From assembly GCA_034430595.1 (NCBI GenBank), contig DAOUEL010000064.1, forward strand, positions 161,409 to 225,408: a stretch of 64,000 bases of DNA. The letters run 5' to 3'. The notes beneath the pieces were generated by a model. That model was not told where the DNA came from. It ran no database searches and was given only the letters and a program-made list of their open reading frames with translations. Positions within the stretch are counted from its first letter, which is position 1. Each line of letters opens with the position of its first letter. The stretch comes from E44-bin32 sp034430595. Lineage in GTDB: Bacteria > Chloroflexota > Anaerolineae > Anaerolineales > E44-bin32. The position numbers were made by a program, and so were the translations under genes. Positions 8,949 to 17,281 of this stretch are shown piece after piece.

Positions 8949-10097
8949 ATGGCTGAGAAGGTCCTCATCATCGATGACGATATCGATACCTTGAAGCTCG
9001 TTGGCTTGATGCTTGAGCGACAGGGCTATGAGATCTCCGTCGCAAGCAACGGGACGATTGGACTCTCAAAGGCCGCCGAAGAACATCCGGAACTCATCCT
9101 GCTCGATGTCATGATGCCTGACCTCGATGGCTACGAGGTTACCCGTCGGCTGCGTGAAGACCCATCACTCGCGCATATCCCGATAATTATGTTCACGGCC
9201 AAGACGATGGTCGATGATAAGGTGGCCGGCTTCGAAGCTGGCGTTGATGATTACCTCACCAAACCCACTCATCCAGCCGAACTTACCGCACATGTGAAAG
9301 CAGTCCTCTCACGCTCAGCGCAGGCTCTCACAGTACCGCAGGAAAAAGCGCAGATCGTCGCCTTCCTCGGATCGAGGAGCGGCATCGGCACTTCCACCCT
9401 TGCCATCAACTTCGGATTCCTGACCCAGGAGGATGGCTTCGAAACGATCGTGGCCGAATTGAATCCTGGTCATGGATCCATGGGACTGGAATTGGACCTG
9501 CAGGACCCATCTGGCCTTTCCAACCTGCTTTCGCGCGCATTGAAAGACATCCATCTTCGGTCCGTGGAGACTGAACTCGTCGAACAGCCAGGCGGTTTAC
9601 GGCTACTGCTTGCTTCCTACCATCCCCGCGAGACGGAACTCGAACAAGCCGTACCCCAGATGGAAGCTGTTGTGAATAATCTTGCAAGCATGTGCAACCT
9701 GCTCGTTCTCGACCTGGGTTCGGGCATGAAGCCCTACTTGAAGCCTGTGCTTCAGCTTTGCGATCGCATCATCCTGGTCGTTGAACCGGTATACCCTTCC
9801 GATGCAATCGGGCGGGCGCTGCTGCAAGAGCTTGAAACGAGCGGCATCAACCGCCGGAAGGTTTTCCTCGCACTTGTCAACCGTGTTCGTACCTCGCTTC
9901 AAATCCCGTGGCGCCAGGTTGAAACTGATTTGGGGATCGAACTGGCCGGGATTGTTTCTCCCGCGCCCGAGCAGGCACATCAAGCCTCGCAAACCGGCAG
10001 CCCGCTGGTCATCTCCCAGCCCGAATCGCTCGTGAGCGATCAGATCCGCAAACTGGCAGAAAGCATTACGTCACACCTTCGATCCCCAGAAGGTTGA
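8949..10097 (+). CDS. response regulator fused to a ParA/MinD-like (CpaE-type) ATPase domain with degenerate P-loop
   Basis: 382 residues. The receiver domain (1-125) keeps the acidic pocket D9-D11, phospho-acceptor D53 and K105. Residues 134-380 have the MinD/CpaE fold signature. The P-loop at 141-150 reads GSRSGIGTST: the signature lysine of KGG is an arginine and the second lysine a threonine, so nucleotide hydrolysis is doubtful. CpaE/TadZ proteins place pilus machinery at the pole; a second, better preserved copy sits in the Tad locus at 46.6 kb. The gene overlaps the sirtuin gene start at TTGA. A role in localisation or signalling is inferred. Confidence 0.85.
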   Translation: MAEKVLIIDDDIDTLKLVGLMLERQGYEISVASNGTIGLSKAAEEHPELILLDVMMPDLDGYEVTRRLREDPSLAHIPIIMFTAKTMVDDKVAGFEAGVDDYLTKPTHPAELTAHVKAVLSRSAQALTVPQEKAQIVAFLGSRSGIGTSTLAINFGFLTQEDGFETIVAELNPGHGSMGLELDLQDPSGLSNLLSRALKDIHLRSVETELVEQPGGLRLLLASYHPRETELEQAVPQMEAVVNNLASMCNLLVLDLGSGMKPYLKPVLQLCDRIILVVEPVYPSDAIGRALLQELETSGINRRKVFLALVNRVRTSLQIPWRQVETDLGIELAGIVSPAPEQAHQASQTGSPLVISQPESLVSDQIRKLAESITSHLRSPEG

Positions 10098-10876
10098 TTG
10101 GGGACGTGGGCTCTCCTGCCTCGATCGAACTCATCCAGCGCAGTGTTGAACTTTTCCGGCATTCGAAGCATTCGATCGCCCTCACAGGAGCAGGAATCTC
10201 GACCCCTTCCGGCATTCCAGACTTCCGCTCACAAGGTTCAGGCTTGTGGACGAAATTTGACCCTTTCACCGTCGCCTCGCTTTCCGCATTTCGGTATCAT
10301 CCCCTGGAGGTGCTCGAATGGGTGCGGCCGCTGGTTGGCAAGATCGTTTCGGCCGAACCTAACCCAGCCCATACCGCTCTGGCCCGCCTGGAGCAAGCGG
10401 GCCGCCTGGCCGGAGTCATCACCCAAAACATCGATGGTCTGCATCAGAAAGCCGGTTCAAAGTGCGTTTTCGAGATCCACGGCAATTTGCGGAGCGCTAC
10501 TTGCACATCTTGCTACCGCAAGGCAGCCACGGATCAACTGATCCAACCGTTCGTTGAGTGTGGCAGCGTTCCTCACTGCCCGAGCTGTGGAGGATTGCTC
10601 AAACCGGACATCGTCCTGTTTGGAGAGCAGCTTCCCCACGATGTGGTCCAGGGTGCGGAGAAATTGTTGGAGGGCTGTGACCTGGTCTTGATTGCTGGTT
10701 CATCGCTCGAGGTCACCCCTGCCGCGTCAATGCCAATCAATGCCCTTAACCATGGAGCGAAATTGATCATCGTCAACAACGATCCGACCTACCTCGACGA
10801 AAGAGCTGACCTGACTTTCCACATGGATGTGATTGACGTCCTGCCGCGCCTCGCGGACGAGGTGCTCAATGGGTAG
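10094..10876 (+). CDS. NAD-dependent protein deacylase, sirtuin (Sir2/CobB family)
   Basis: 260 residues from TTG 10094, which overlaps the previous stop codon; GTG 10106 is an equally possible start. NAD-binding motifs GAGISTPSGIPDFRS (32-46) and TQNIDGLH (110-117) are intact, catalytic histidine is H129 in EIHGN, and the zinc cysteines are C137, C140, C162 and C165. GSSLEVTPA and VNND complete the Rossmann fold. Sirtuins remove acyl groups from lysines using NAD. Being sandwiched, with overlaps at both ends, between a receiver protein and a histidine kinase is unusual and suggests co-translation. Confidence 0.95.
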   Translation: MIGDVGSPASIELIQRSVELFRHSKHSIALTGAGISTPSGIPDFRSQGSGLWTKFDPFTVASLSAFRYHPLEVLEWVRPLVGKIVSAEPNPAHTALARLEQAGRLAGVITQNIDGLHQKAGSKCVFEIHGNLRSATCTSCYRKAATDQLIQPFVECGSVPHCPSCGGLLKPDIVLFGEQLPHDVVQGAEKLLEGCDLVLIAGSSLEVTPAASMPINALNHGAKLIIVNNDPTYLDERADLTFHMDVIDVLPRLADEVLNG

Positions 10877-12104
10877 GGATCAACCCCCGGGATCCACCGG
10901 GATCGGAAACGGTTTGCTCAAGCGCTATGATCGGCTGCTCGAGATGACGCTCGATCTGGCCTCGACCTTTGACCTGGGCTCCCTGCTCAAGATCATTGTT
11001 AGTGCAGCAAAGGAGCTTACCGACAGCCAGGCAGCAGCTTTGCTGCTCTACGATCCCCAACGCAATCAGCTTTACTTCGAAGCAGCAACCGAACAGCTGC
11101 GTTCAGACGATACCTTCATTGCCATCCCGCTTGAGAACTCGATCGCCGGATGGATATTTCATAACCGGAAACCTCTCAGGCTGGACGACACTTCCAGCGA
11201 CCCGCATTTCTTCCGTGAGGTCGACCTGGTAACTTCAGCCCGAGCGGCCTCGATCCTGGGAGCACCCCTACTGACAAAGGATAAAATTCTTGGAGTGATC
11301 GAAGCGGTGAACAAGCTGCAGGACTCTTTTGACGAGCATGACGAGCGCGTCCTGCAAGCCCTGGCAGCACAGGCCGCGATCGCTATTGAGAACTCGCGGC
11401 TCTTTAAACAGAGCGACCTGATCGCCGAGATGGTGCACGAACTCAGGACGCCGCTTTCAGCTCTCTCGGCTGCTGTTCACCTGCTCCAACGATCAGAGCT
11501 CGAAGAAGAGCAGCGGCGAAAAATCGGCCATACGATTTATGGCGAAGTTCAGCGGCTGAATGAAATGACCACGAATTTCCTCGAGCTATCGAGGCTCGAA
11601 TCAGGCCGGGTTCACCTTGAACGAGAACCTATCTACCTCGAAGGCATGGTAAGAGAATGTATTGAGATCCTTCGCATTCAAGCCGAGGCGGAAAATATCG
11701 CCCTTGAAACAGATATTGACCGGGGCGTTCCAACGGTTTCCGGGGATCGAGGACAGCTCAAACGCTTACTGCTGAACCTGCTGACGAACGCGATAAAGTA
11801 TACCGATAGCGGTGGTTGGGTGCGGGTTTCGATCCACTCGAGTGATGGAACCCTGCAATTGACGGTCGAGGACAATGGCCGAGGTATCCCGGCCGATAGC
11901 CTGCCGCATCTCTTCGACCGCTTCTATCGCGTGCCGGAACAGGAGACCCGCACTGCAGGCACCGGACTCGGATTAGCAATCGCCAACCGCATCGTCCAGG
12001 CTCATGGGGGGACAATCGAGGTTGAGAGCGTCCTTGGGAAGGGGACAAAGTTCATCGTGCTGCTGCCAAGCGGTGGCAGCGAAGAAGGCCTCTTTCACGG
12101 TTAA
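10869..12104 (+). CDS. cytoplasmic GAF-domain sensor histidine kinase
   Basis: 411 residues from ATG 10869, which overlaps the sirtuin stop by eight bases. No membrane segment is seen. A GAF domain spans about 30-175, followed by HisKA with H190 in EMVHELRTPLS and HATPase with NLLTNAIKYT, DNGRGIPADS and GTGLGLAIAN. The GAF ligand is unknown. It probably phosphorylates the receiver-ParA protein encoded two genes upstream (inference from operon). Its stop overlaps the convergent mutL stop by four bases. Confidence 0.9.
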   Translation: MGRDQPPGSTGIGNGLLKRYDRLLEMTLDLASTFDLGSLLKIIVSAAKELTDSQAAALLLYDPQRNQLYFEAATEQLRSDDTFIAIPLENSIAGWIFHNRKPLRLDDTSSDPHFFREVDLVTSARAASILGAPLLTKDKILGVIEAVNKLQDSFDEHDERVLQALAAQAAIAIENSRLFKQSDLIAEMVHELRTPLSALSAAVHLLQRSELEEEQRRKIGHTIYGEVQRLNEMTTNFLELSRLESGRVHLEREPIYLEGMVRECIEILRIQAEAENIALETDIDRGVPTVSGDRGQLKRLLLNLLTNAIKYTDSGGWVRVSIHSSDGTLQLTVEDNGRGIPADSLPHLFDRFYRVPEQETRTAGTGLGLAIANRIVQAHGGTIEVESVLGKGTKFIVLLPSGGSEEGLFHG

Positions 12105-13828
12105 CGCCGTCCAAACTGCCGCTCCAGTGCATCAACCGAGAGATGAATCAAGGTCGGCCGGCCGTGCGGACACGTACGTGGTGAGCGCGAAGCCTCCAGG
12201 TCCTGCAGCAGGCGGGCTTGTTCTTCCATCGAAAGGACCTGCCCCGCTTTGACGGCCGCAGTTTTGCATATTCGTGCAATCAAGCGTGCTTCCTGCTCGT
12301 TCTCGAACGGTGTCTCATCTTCTTCAAAACTTTCTACCAATGAACGCAGCGCCATTGCTGGATCCCGAACCTGGAGAACGGCAGGAATCGCCCGCACACG
12401 GTAGCTGCGGGTACCAAATTCCTCGACCTCAAAACCGAGAGCAGGCAGCAAATCCCACTGCTGTGCTAGCAATTCAGCCTGAGCAGGCGCCAGCTCAACC
12501 GTAACCGGTTCCAGTAATCGCTGAGAACTAAGTGCACCCCCAGTGTGGTCTGACATCATTTGATCAAAAAGGACTCGTTCGTGCGCCGCGTGTTGATCAA
12601 TCAAGTACAAACCATCTGGCCCTTCTGCAACCAGATAGGAAGCGCCGATCTGTCCAACAGGACGTAGGAGTGGCACCGCGCCTGCAGGGAGCGCTGGTTG
12701 GAGCTGGATGTGATCCCGGTCATCCGGTTCACCCGAGCCAAATGAGCCTGCAAACTGCCAGGCTGTATCCGGCCCCCGCCCCTCTGGGAGCGCATGAGTA
12801 TCAGACCAACGCAGGGCCATGCTGGGTGCAGGTGCCTGTCCAATCAATGCCGCCCGGACGGTCCGCTGCACAAGGGAGAAAATGCCGCGCGCATCCTGGA
12901 AACGCACCTCTGCTTTCGCCGGATGCACGTTGACATCTATTTCATCCGGAGGGATCTCCAGAAAAAGGACAACCAGCGGGTAGCGGCCCACCATGAGCAG
13001 CGTGTGGTAGGCTTGGGTTACTGCTGCAGCCAGGCTCGCGTCCTGCACCCAGCGGCCATTTACAAAGAATGTAATTTCACGTCGATTGCTACGCGTGATA
13101 GATGGTGGGCTGATGTATCCGTGCAGCGATGGACCAGCATGAGATAAATCAAGCGGCTCTATTTCGATCAAAGCTTTGCCGATTTCAAGCCCAAGGACCT
13201 GGATAATGACCTCGCGTGCATCTCCATTTCCACTTGTCTCGAGGGCCAGGCGACCGCTCTGCTCAAGACGGAATTGGATATGCGGATAAGCCATCGCGTA
13301 GCGGCTGACAAGAGTCGAGATCCAGCGCTTCTCAGTCGTTTCTGCCTTAAGGAATTTCCTGCGCGCCGGAACGTTGTAGAAAAGGTTCGAAACCTGGACC
13401 ATTGTCCCAGCGGGAATTCCTAATCGTTCCACCTTCCCCTGCTCTCCACCGTCGACGTCGATGGCAGCACCGCCCTCTGAATTCTCGGCGCGGCTTTGAA
13501 CCCGGAGTCGGGCGACGGCTCCGATCGAAGCTAATGCTTCGCCCCGGAATCCAAGCGTTTTGATGGCCGACAAATCTTCCGCCGTGCTCAGCTTTGATGT
13601 CGCAAAACGCGCAACGGCTAACGGCAAATCGGCTGACTCGATTCCGGCGCCGTTGTCGGAGATGTTGATGCAGCCAATTCCACCGCCCTCGGTTGAGATC
13701 AGGATGCGCGAAGCACCCGCATCGATGGCATTTTCAACGAGCTCTTTTACGACAGAGGCCGGCCGTTCTACGACCTCCCCGGCAGCTATGGCAGAACTTA
13801 CCGATTCCGGTAGAACATGAATAGACAA
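12101..13828 (-). CDS. mutL: DNA mismatch repair protein MutL
   Basis: About 575 residues. Start chosen at TTG 13828 because GGGAGG lies five bases upstream; an ATG at 13858 would overlap the -10 box. The N-terminal GHKL ATPase has VKELVENAIDAGA, DNGAGI and KTLGFRGEAL. The C-terminal domain has DQHAAHERVLFD and CPHGRPT, motifs of the metal-dependent endonuclease type found in bacteria without MutH. The last acidic residue of DQHA(X)2E(X)4E is Asp rather than Glu. MutL links mismatch recognition by MutS to strand incision; no mutS lies in this window. Confidence 0.95.
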   Translation of the reverse strand: MSIHVLPESVSSAIAAGEVVERPASVVKELVENAIDAGASRILISTEGGGIGCINISDNGAGIESADLPLAVARFATSKLSTAEDLSAIKTLGFRGEALASIGAVARLRVQSRAENSEGGAAIDVDGGEQGKVERLGIPAGTMVQVSNLFYNVPARRKFLKAETTEKRWISTLVSRYAMAYPHIQFRLEQSGRLALETSGNGDAREVIIQVLGLEIGKALIEIEPLDLSHAGPSLHGYISPPSITRSNRREITFFVNGRWVQDASLAAAVTQAYHTLLMVGRYPLVVLFLEIPPDEIDVNVHPAKAEVRFQDARGIFSLVQRTVRAALIGQAPAPSMALRWSDTHALPEGRGPDTAWQFAGSFGSGEPDDRDHIQLQPALPAGAVPLLRPVGQIGASYLVAEGPDGLYLIDQHAAHERVLFDQMMSDHTGGALSSQRLLEPVTVELAPAQAELLAQQWDLLPALGFEVEEFGTRSYRVRAIPAVLQVRDPAMALRSLVESFEEDETPFENEQEARLIARICKTAAVKAGQVLSMEEQARLLQDLEASRSPRTCPHGRPTLIHLSVDALERQFGRR

Positions 13829-13849
13829 TCCAGCCTCCCTCTGCCGCAG

Positions 13850-13855
13850 ATTATA
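13850..13855 (-). promoter_or_regulatory. -10 box (TATAAT) of mutL
   Basis: Perfect TATAAT on the minus strand, 21 bases before the TTG start. The -35 is weak and overlaps that of the divergent promoter. Confidence 0.5.
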
Positions 13856-13871
13856 CATACCCGAAAGCTGG

Positions 13872-13901
13872 TTGACACCATAACCCCGCAGACTTTATAC
13901 T
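13872..13901 (+). promoter_or_regulatory. promoter for a leaderless transcript
   Basis: TTGACA (13872-13877), 18-base spacer, TATACT (13896-13901). The ATG at 13909 is only seven bases beyond the -10 and no ribosome binding site precedes it, so the mRNA should begin at or next to the start codon. Confidence 0.7.
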
Positions 13902-13908
13902 GCCGCGC

Positions 13909-14199
13909 ATGGATTGGCTGACGATCTTGATTCTGGTCTGCGTCTTCACATTTTCCTTCATGCTCTGGATGCGCACTGTCCCAAAGCGCCGTTTCGTTAC
14001 GTTCCTGTTCTTGCTGCTTCCAATGGTGATCCTCACGATGCGCTGGGCTGCTTATCGAAAAAGCTGGGCAGAATGGCTGCTGAGTGCAGGAGCTGCAATG
14101 GTGCTGCTTTTGATCTGGTGGTTATCAATCGGCAGGAAGCTCCCCACTCCCAAAGACGGAACGGTGCGGGTCTGGACCAAGGATGATCCCTTCGAGTGA
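13909..14199 (+). CDS. small membrane protein, unknown function
   Basis: 96 residues with three hydrophobic segments at about 3-20, 29-45 and 58-76, and a charged hydrophilic tail ending in TKDDPFE. No family is recognised. It is the first gene of a run on the plus strand and overlaps the next start by four bases (GTGA), so the two are probably co-translated. Translation is likely leaderless (see promoter). Confidence 0.75.
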   Translation: MDWLTILILVCVFTFSFMLWMRTVPKRRFVTFLFLLLPMVILTMRWAAYRKSWAEWLLSAGAAMVLLLIWWLSIGRKLPTPKDGTVRVWTKDDPFE

Positions 14200-14846
14200 G
14201 CGTGCCGTCAATCCTCTTTCTTGACGTCGATGATACGCTTTACCCGCACTCTTGCGGCCTATGGGCAGCCGTGGGGGAGCGGATCCAATCCTATCTCGAG
14301 ACTAGGGTCGGATTACCACCGTCCGAGAGCAAGGTGCTCCGCCTGCGATTTCTCGGGATGTACGGGACCACGCTGCGAGGGCTGCAAACGGAACTCGAGG
14401 TCGACACCGAGGATTACCTTGATTATGTCCACGATGTGCCCATCGATCAGCTGCTTAAGCCAAATCCCGATCTGCACGCAATGTTACAAGAAGTCCAGGG
14501 GAAGATCTACTATTTCACCAATGCCTACCGACCCTACACTGAACGAGTCCTGGACCGGCTTGGAATTCTAGACCTTGGTTTTGAGATCATCGATATTCGG
14601 GCACTGGATTTTGAGAACAAGCCGCTCCCAGGCGCCTACCGCCGGGCGCTAGCAATCGCTGGAGATCCTTCACCCGCTGGATGCGTGCTGGTCGATGATC
14701 GGCCTGCCAACCTGCTCCCAGCTGCTGAACTTGGGATGCAGACCGTGCTAGTCGGCCAGGGTCCTGAAGGATTCGAGAATGGCCATCACGTCATACCGCT
14801 CATCACGGATCTGCTTACCGCTGTACCAGGCCTGCGTGAGTTATAA
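14196..14846 (+). CDS. HAD-superfamily hydrolase, pyrimidine 5'-nucleotidase-like
   Basis: 216 residues. HAD motif I is FLDVDDTLYP (first Asp nucleophile), motif II is the Thr in YFTNA, motif III a downstream Lys in NKPLPGAY, and motif IV is LVDDRPAN. The arrangement fits the SDT1/pyrimidine 5'-nucleotidase group of HAD phosphatases, which dephosphorylate nucleoside monophosphates. The substrate here is inferred only. GTG 14196 overlaps the upstream TGA; GTG 14202 is an alternative. Confidence 0.85.
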   Translation: MSVPSILFLDVDDTLYPHSCGLWAAVGERIQSYLETRVGLPPSESKVLRLRFLGMYGTTLRGLQTELEVDTEDYLDYVHDVPIDQLLKPNPDLHAMLQEVQGKIYYFTNAYRPYTERVLDRLGILDLGFEIIDIRALDFENKPLPGAYRRALAIAGDPSPAGCVLVDDRPANLLPAAELGMQTVLVGQGPEGFENGHHVIPLITDLLTAVPGLREL

Positions 14847-14860
14847 GAGGGGTGCTTAGG

Positions 14861-15100
14861 ATGGAAAGTGGTTGGTTGATCGTTTGTGGTGTCATCACCT
14901 TTGTCATACTCGTCAATGTCGGCCTTGCCCTGAGCGCACTGCGCGGGGCGAACAGCAACCAGGCGAATGCCTTCGACCGCGCTGTGCGCTATGTCCGCGA
15001 TCCCTGGGCTGCCGAGGATCAGGCGCTATCTGAACTTCACCGCACTGTAGCTACGCTTGAGGAGGCTCGTGACCAAACCGTCGAAGACCAGTCCCGATAA
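14861..15100 (+). CDS. small single-span membrane protein, unknown function
   Basis: 79 residues from ATG 14861, chosen over GTG 14852 because AGAGGGG lies eight bases upstream. One membrane segment at about 5-25, then a short charged cytoplasmic tail rich in Glu, Arg and Gln with coiled-coil character. No family recognised. Its end overlaps the start of the CoA-transferase gene. Confidence 0.65.
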   Translation: MESGWLIVCGVITFVILVNVGLALSALRGANSNQANAFDRAVRYVRDPWAAEDQALSELHRTVATLEEARDQTVEDQSR

Positions 15101-15899
15101 GCTGTGCTCGCTTACGGATGCAGCCGGACTTATCCCTGAGTCTGGGTGCAAACTAGCATTCGGTGGTGTCACGCTCTACCGCCGGCCAATGGCATTTGCC
15201 CTTGAATTGCTTCGCGGCTTCAAGAACGATGCAGTGCCTGTCGATCTCGAACTGATTTGTTTTACAGCAGGCGTTGAAAGCGATATTTTAATCGGGGCCG
15301 GAATGACCGCTTCCATCCGCACCTGTTATTGCGGGCTGGAGATTTTCGGCCTGGCGCCCTTCTTCACTTCGGCTGTGGCCAATGGCTCACTGAGAATGAT
15401 CGAGGAATCAGAGGCCAGTCTTGCCTTCGGATTTCGGGCCCAGATGGCCGGAGTTGGATTTATGCCTTCGACCGCCTGGCAGGGAACGGATTTGCTAAAG
15501 CTGCGGCCGGATGTCAAATCAATAACTGATCCTTACAGCGGAGAACTCCTGACCGCCTTTCCGGCGATAGCGCCTGATGTGGCCGTGATCCATGCTCTCA
15601 AGGCCGACTCTTCAGGAAATGCTGTCATCGGCGGGAACCAGGGGGTGGATCGCGAGCTTGCGCTTGTGTCCGAGGTCGTCATCGTTACGGCGGAGGAGAT
15701 TGTAGACAGCCTGGACAAGGCGGACATCATCGGAATTGTTGTCGATGCAGTTGTCCCTGCCCCGCAAGGTGCCTGGCCGACCTCCTGTCATCCGCTGTAT
15801 CCACTGGATGGTTATGCGTTGTTGGAATACATAGAATTGGCCGGTACCGAATCGTACGAGGCTCTGCTCGATCGCTGGCTGACAAGAAATACCGAATAG
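15069..15899 (+). CDS. CoA-transferase family I, alpha-subunit-like protein
   Basis: About 276 residues from GTG 15069, three bases after an AGGAGG; TTG 15057 is an alternative. The N-terminal stretch LAFGGVTLYRRPMAFALEL and GIGAGM-like glycine turns match the alpha subunit of glutaconate/acyl CoA-transferases. In that family the catalytic Glu is on the beta subunit, and no beta-subunit gene follows, so the partner is elsewhere or the protein has another role. It overlaps the preceding small membrane protein gene. Confidence 0.75.
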   Translation: MTKPSKTSPDKLCSLTDAAGLIPESGCKLAFGGVTLYRRPMAFALELLRGFKNDAVPVDLELICFTAGVESDILIGAGMTASIRTCYCGLEIFGLAPFFTSAVANGSLRMIEESEASLAFGFRAQMAGVGFMPSTAWQGTDLLKLRPDVKSITDPYSGELLTAFPAIAPDVAVIHALKADSSGNAVIGGNQGVDRELALVSEVVIVTAEEIVDSLDKADIIGIVVDAVVPAPQGAWPTSCHPLYPLDGYALLEYIELAGTESYEALLDRWLTRNTE

Positions 15900-15908
15900 C
15901 TCAACATA

Positions 15909-15937
15909 TTCACAGATTTCTTATATTCCTGTGATAT
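15909..15937 (+). promoter_or_regulatory. possible promoter of the protease cluster
   Basis: TTCACA, 17-base spacer, TGATAT, upstream of the S41 peptidase gene. Both boxes are imperfect. Confidence 0.35.
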
Positions 15938-15976
15938 CCTCACCTCGATTTCCAATTAAATCAGGTGAGGTATTCC

Positions 15977-17281
15977 ATGCAGCATAAAACCAGAGTATGG
16001 GTTATTGGTATCACTGTCGGCCTTGTGTTGACCTCATGTGTATTTGTCGTCGGCCTGGTCTACGGGGTTGTTATCGGACGCCTTGGCACGGGATCCAGTC
16101 CACTTTCAAACATACAGACTCAACTCCTGGGCGATTCAACCCCCCAACCTGCCCTCAATCAAAAACCGCCGGATAACGCGAACGAGCTTTTTTCTCCTTT
16201 TTGGGAAGCCTGGAACATTATCCACGATCAGTATGTCGATCAACCGGTCGACGATCTTAAATTGATGCGAGGGGCAATTCAAGGCGCGTTGGATGCTCTC
16301 GGCGACGAGCACACATCCTACATGGACCCCGACACGTACCGGCAGGCTAACATCCCTCTTCAGGGTAGCTACGAGGGAATCGGTGCCTGGGTTGATACCG
16401 AGGCCGAATTCCTGACCATCGTCTCACCAATGCCAGACTCGCCGGCCGAGAAAGCCGGACTTCAGCCCGGGGACCAGGTCATCGCTATCGATGGAGAAGA
16501 TGTTACGGGGGTTGATGCCAGCCTGGTCGTCCGCCAGGTCCTTGGCCCCGCCGGAACCCAGGTCACTTTGACCATGCGGCGTGAAAGCGAAAACAGGACC
16601 TTCGATGTGACCATCACTCGCCAGGAAATTGTTGTCCCCAGCGTCGTAAGCGAGATGCTTGATGGCGATATCGCCTACATTCAGCTCTTCTCGTTTTCGA
16701 ACGACACCTCCGACAAATTGCGCGAGGCGATCACCAACTTGATGGCCGAGAACCCGGCTGGAATGATCCTCGACTTGCGTGGTAACGGTGGAGGATATCT
16801 CTTCTCAGCCATCGAGGTGGCGTCGGAGTTCATCGATCATGGATTGATCATGACCGAACGGTTTGGCGACGGCACAGAGGAAACTTATGACGCTTCCGGC
16901 GATGGATTGGCGACGGATATTCCGCTCGTGGTCCTGATCGACCAGGGCACAGCTTCCGCGTCGGAAATTGTCGCCGGGGCTATTCAGGATTATGGACGTG
17001 GTAGCCTGGTCGGCGAGACAAGTTTCGGGAAGGGCTCAGTACAGAACTGGATCCCGCTTGAAGATGACGGCGGTGCTGTGAGAGTGACGATCGCCCGGTG
17101 GTACACCCCCAACGGCCATCAAATCCACGGGGTAGGCTTGGAGCCCGATGTCACGGTCCCCCTCACCGAAGAGGACATGACCGCAAACCAGGACCCGCAG
17201 CTTGATGAGGCAATTTCCGTGTTACGCCGGCATACGCCGGTCACCACCCAGCTTCTGGGGGTCATGGAGGAGGCACGATAA
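15977..17281 (+). CDS. C-terminal processing peptidase, S41 family
   Basis: 434 residues from ATG 15977, with GGTGAGG six bases upstream (a GTG at 15965 is inside that site). One N-terminal membrane segment (about 6-32) exports the rest. A PDZ domain follows YEGIGAWV, with SPAEKAGLQPGD. The Ser-Lys dyad is in GTASASEI (Ser near 329) and FGKGSVQ (Lys near 352), with the NGGGY loop before it. S41 peptidases trim the C termini of envelope proteins and work on wall hydrolases. The next gene starts immediately after its stop. Confidence 0.93.
   Translation: MQHKTRVWVIGITVGLVLTSCVFVVGLVYGVVIGRLGTGSSPLSNIQTQLLGDSTPQPALNQKPPDNANELFSPFWEAWNIIHDQYVDQPVDDLKLMRGAIQGALDALGDEHTSYMDPDTYRQANIPLQGSYEGIGAWVDTEAEFLTIVSPMPDSPAEKAGLQPGDQVIAIDGEDVTGVDASLVVRQVLGPAGTQVTLTMRRESENRTFDVTITRQEIVVPSVVSEMLDGDIAYIQLFSFSNDTSDKLREAITNLMAENPAGMILDLRGNGGGYLFSAIEVASEFIDHGLIMTERFGDGTEETYDASGDGLATDIPLVVLIDQGTASASEIVAGAIQDYGRGSLVGETSFGKGSVQNWIPLEDDGGAVRVTIARWYTPNGHQIHGVGLEPDVTVPLTEEDMTANQDPQLDEAISVLRRHTPVTTQLLGVMEEAR

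Noticed and set aside
10833..10868. Upstream extension of the GAF kinase gene to 10833
   Set aside because: It would overlap the sirtuin by 44 bases and adds a Cys/Arg-rich stretch unlike the rest; ATG 10869 is at the overlap typical of this operon.
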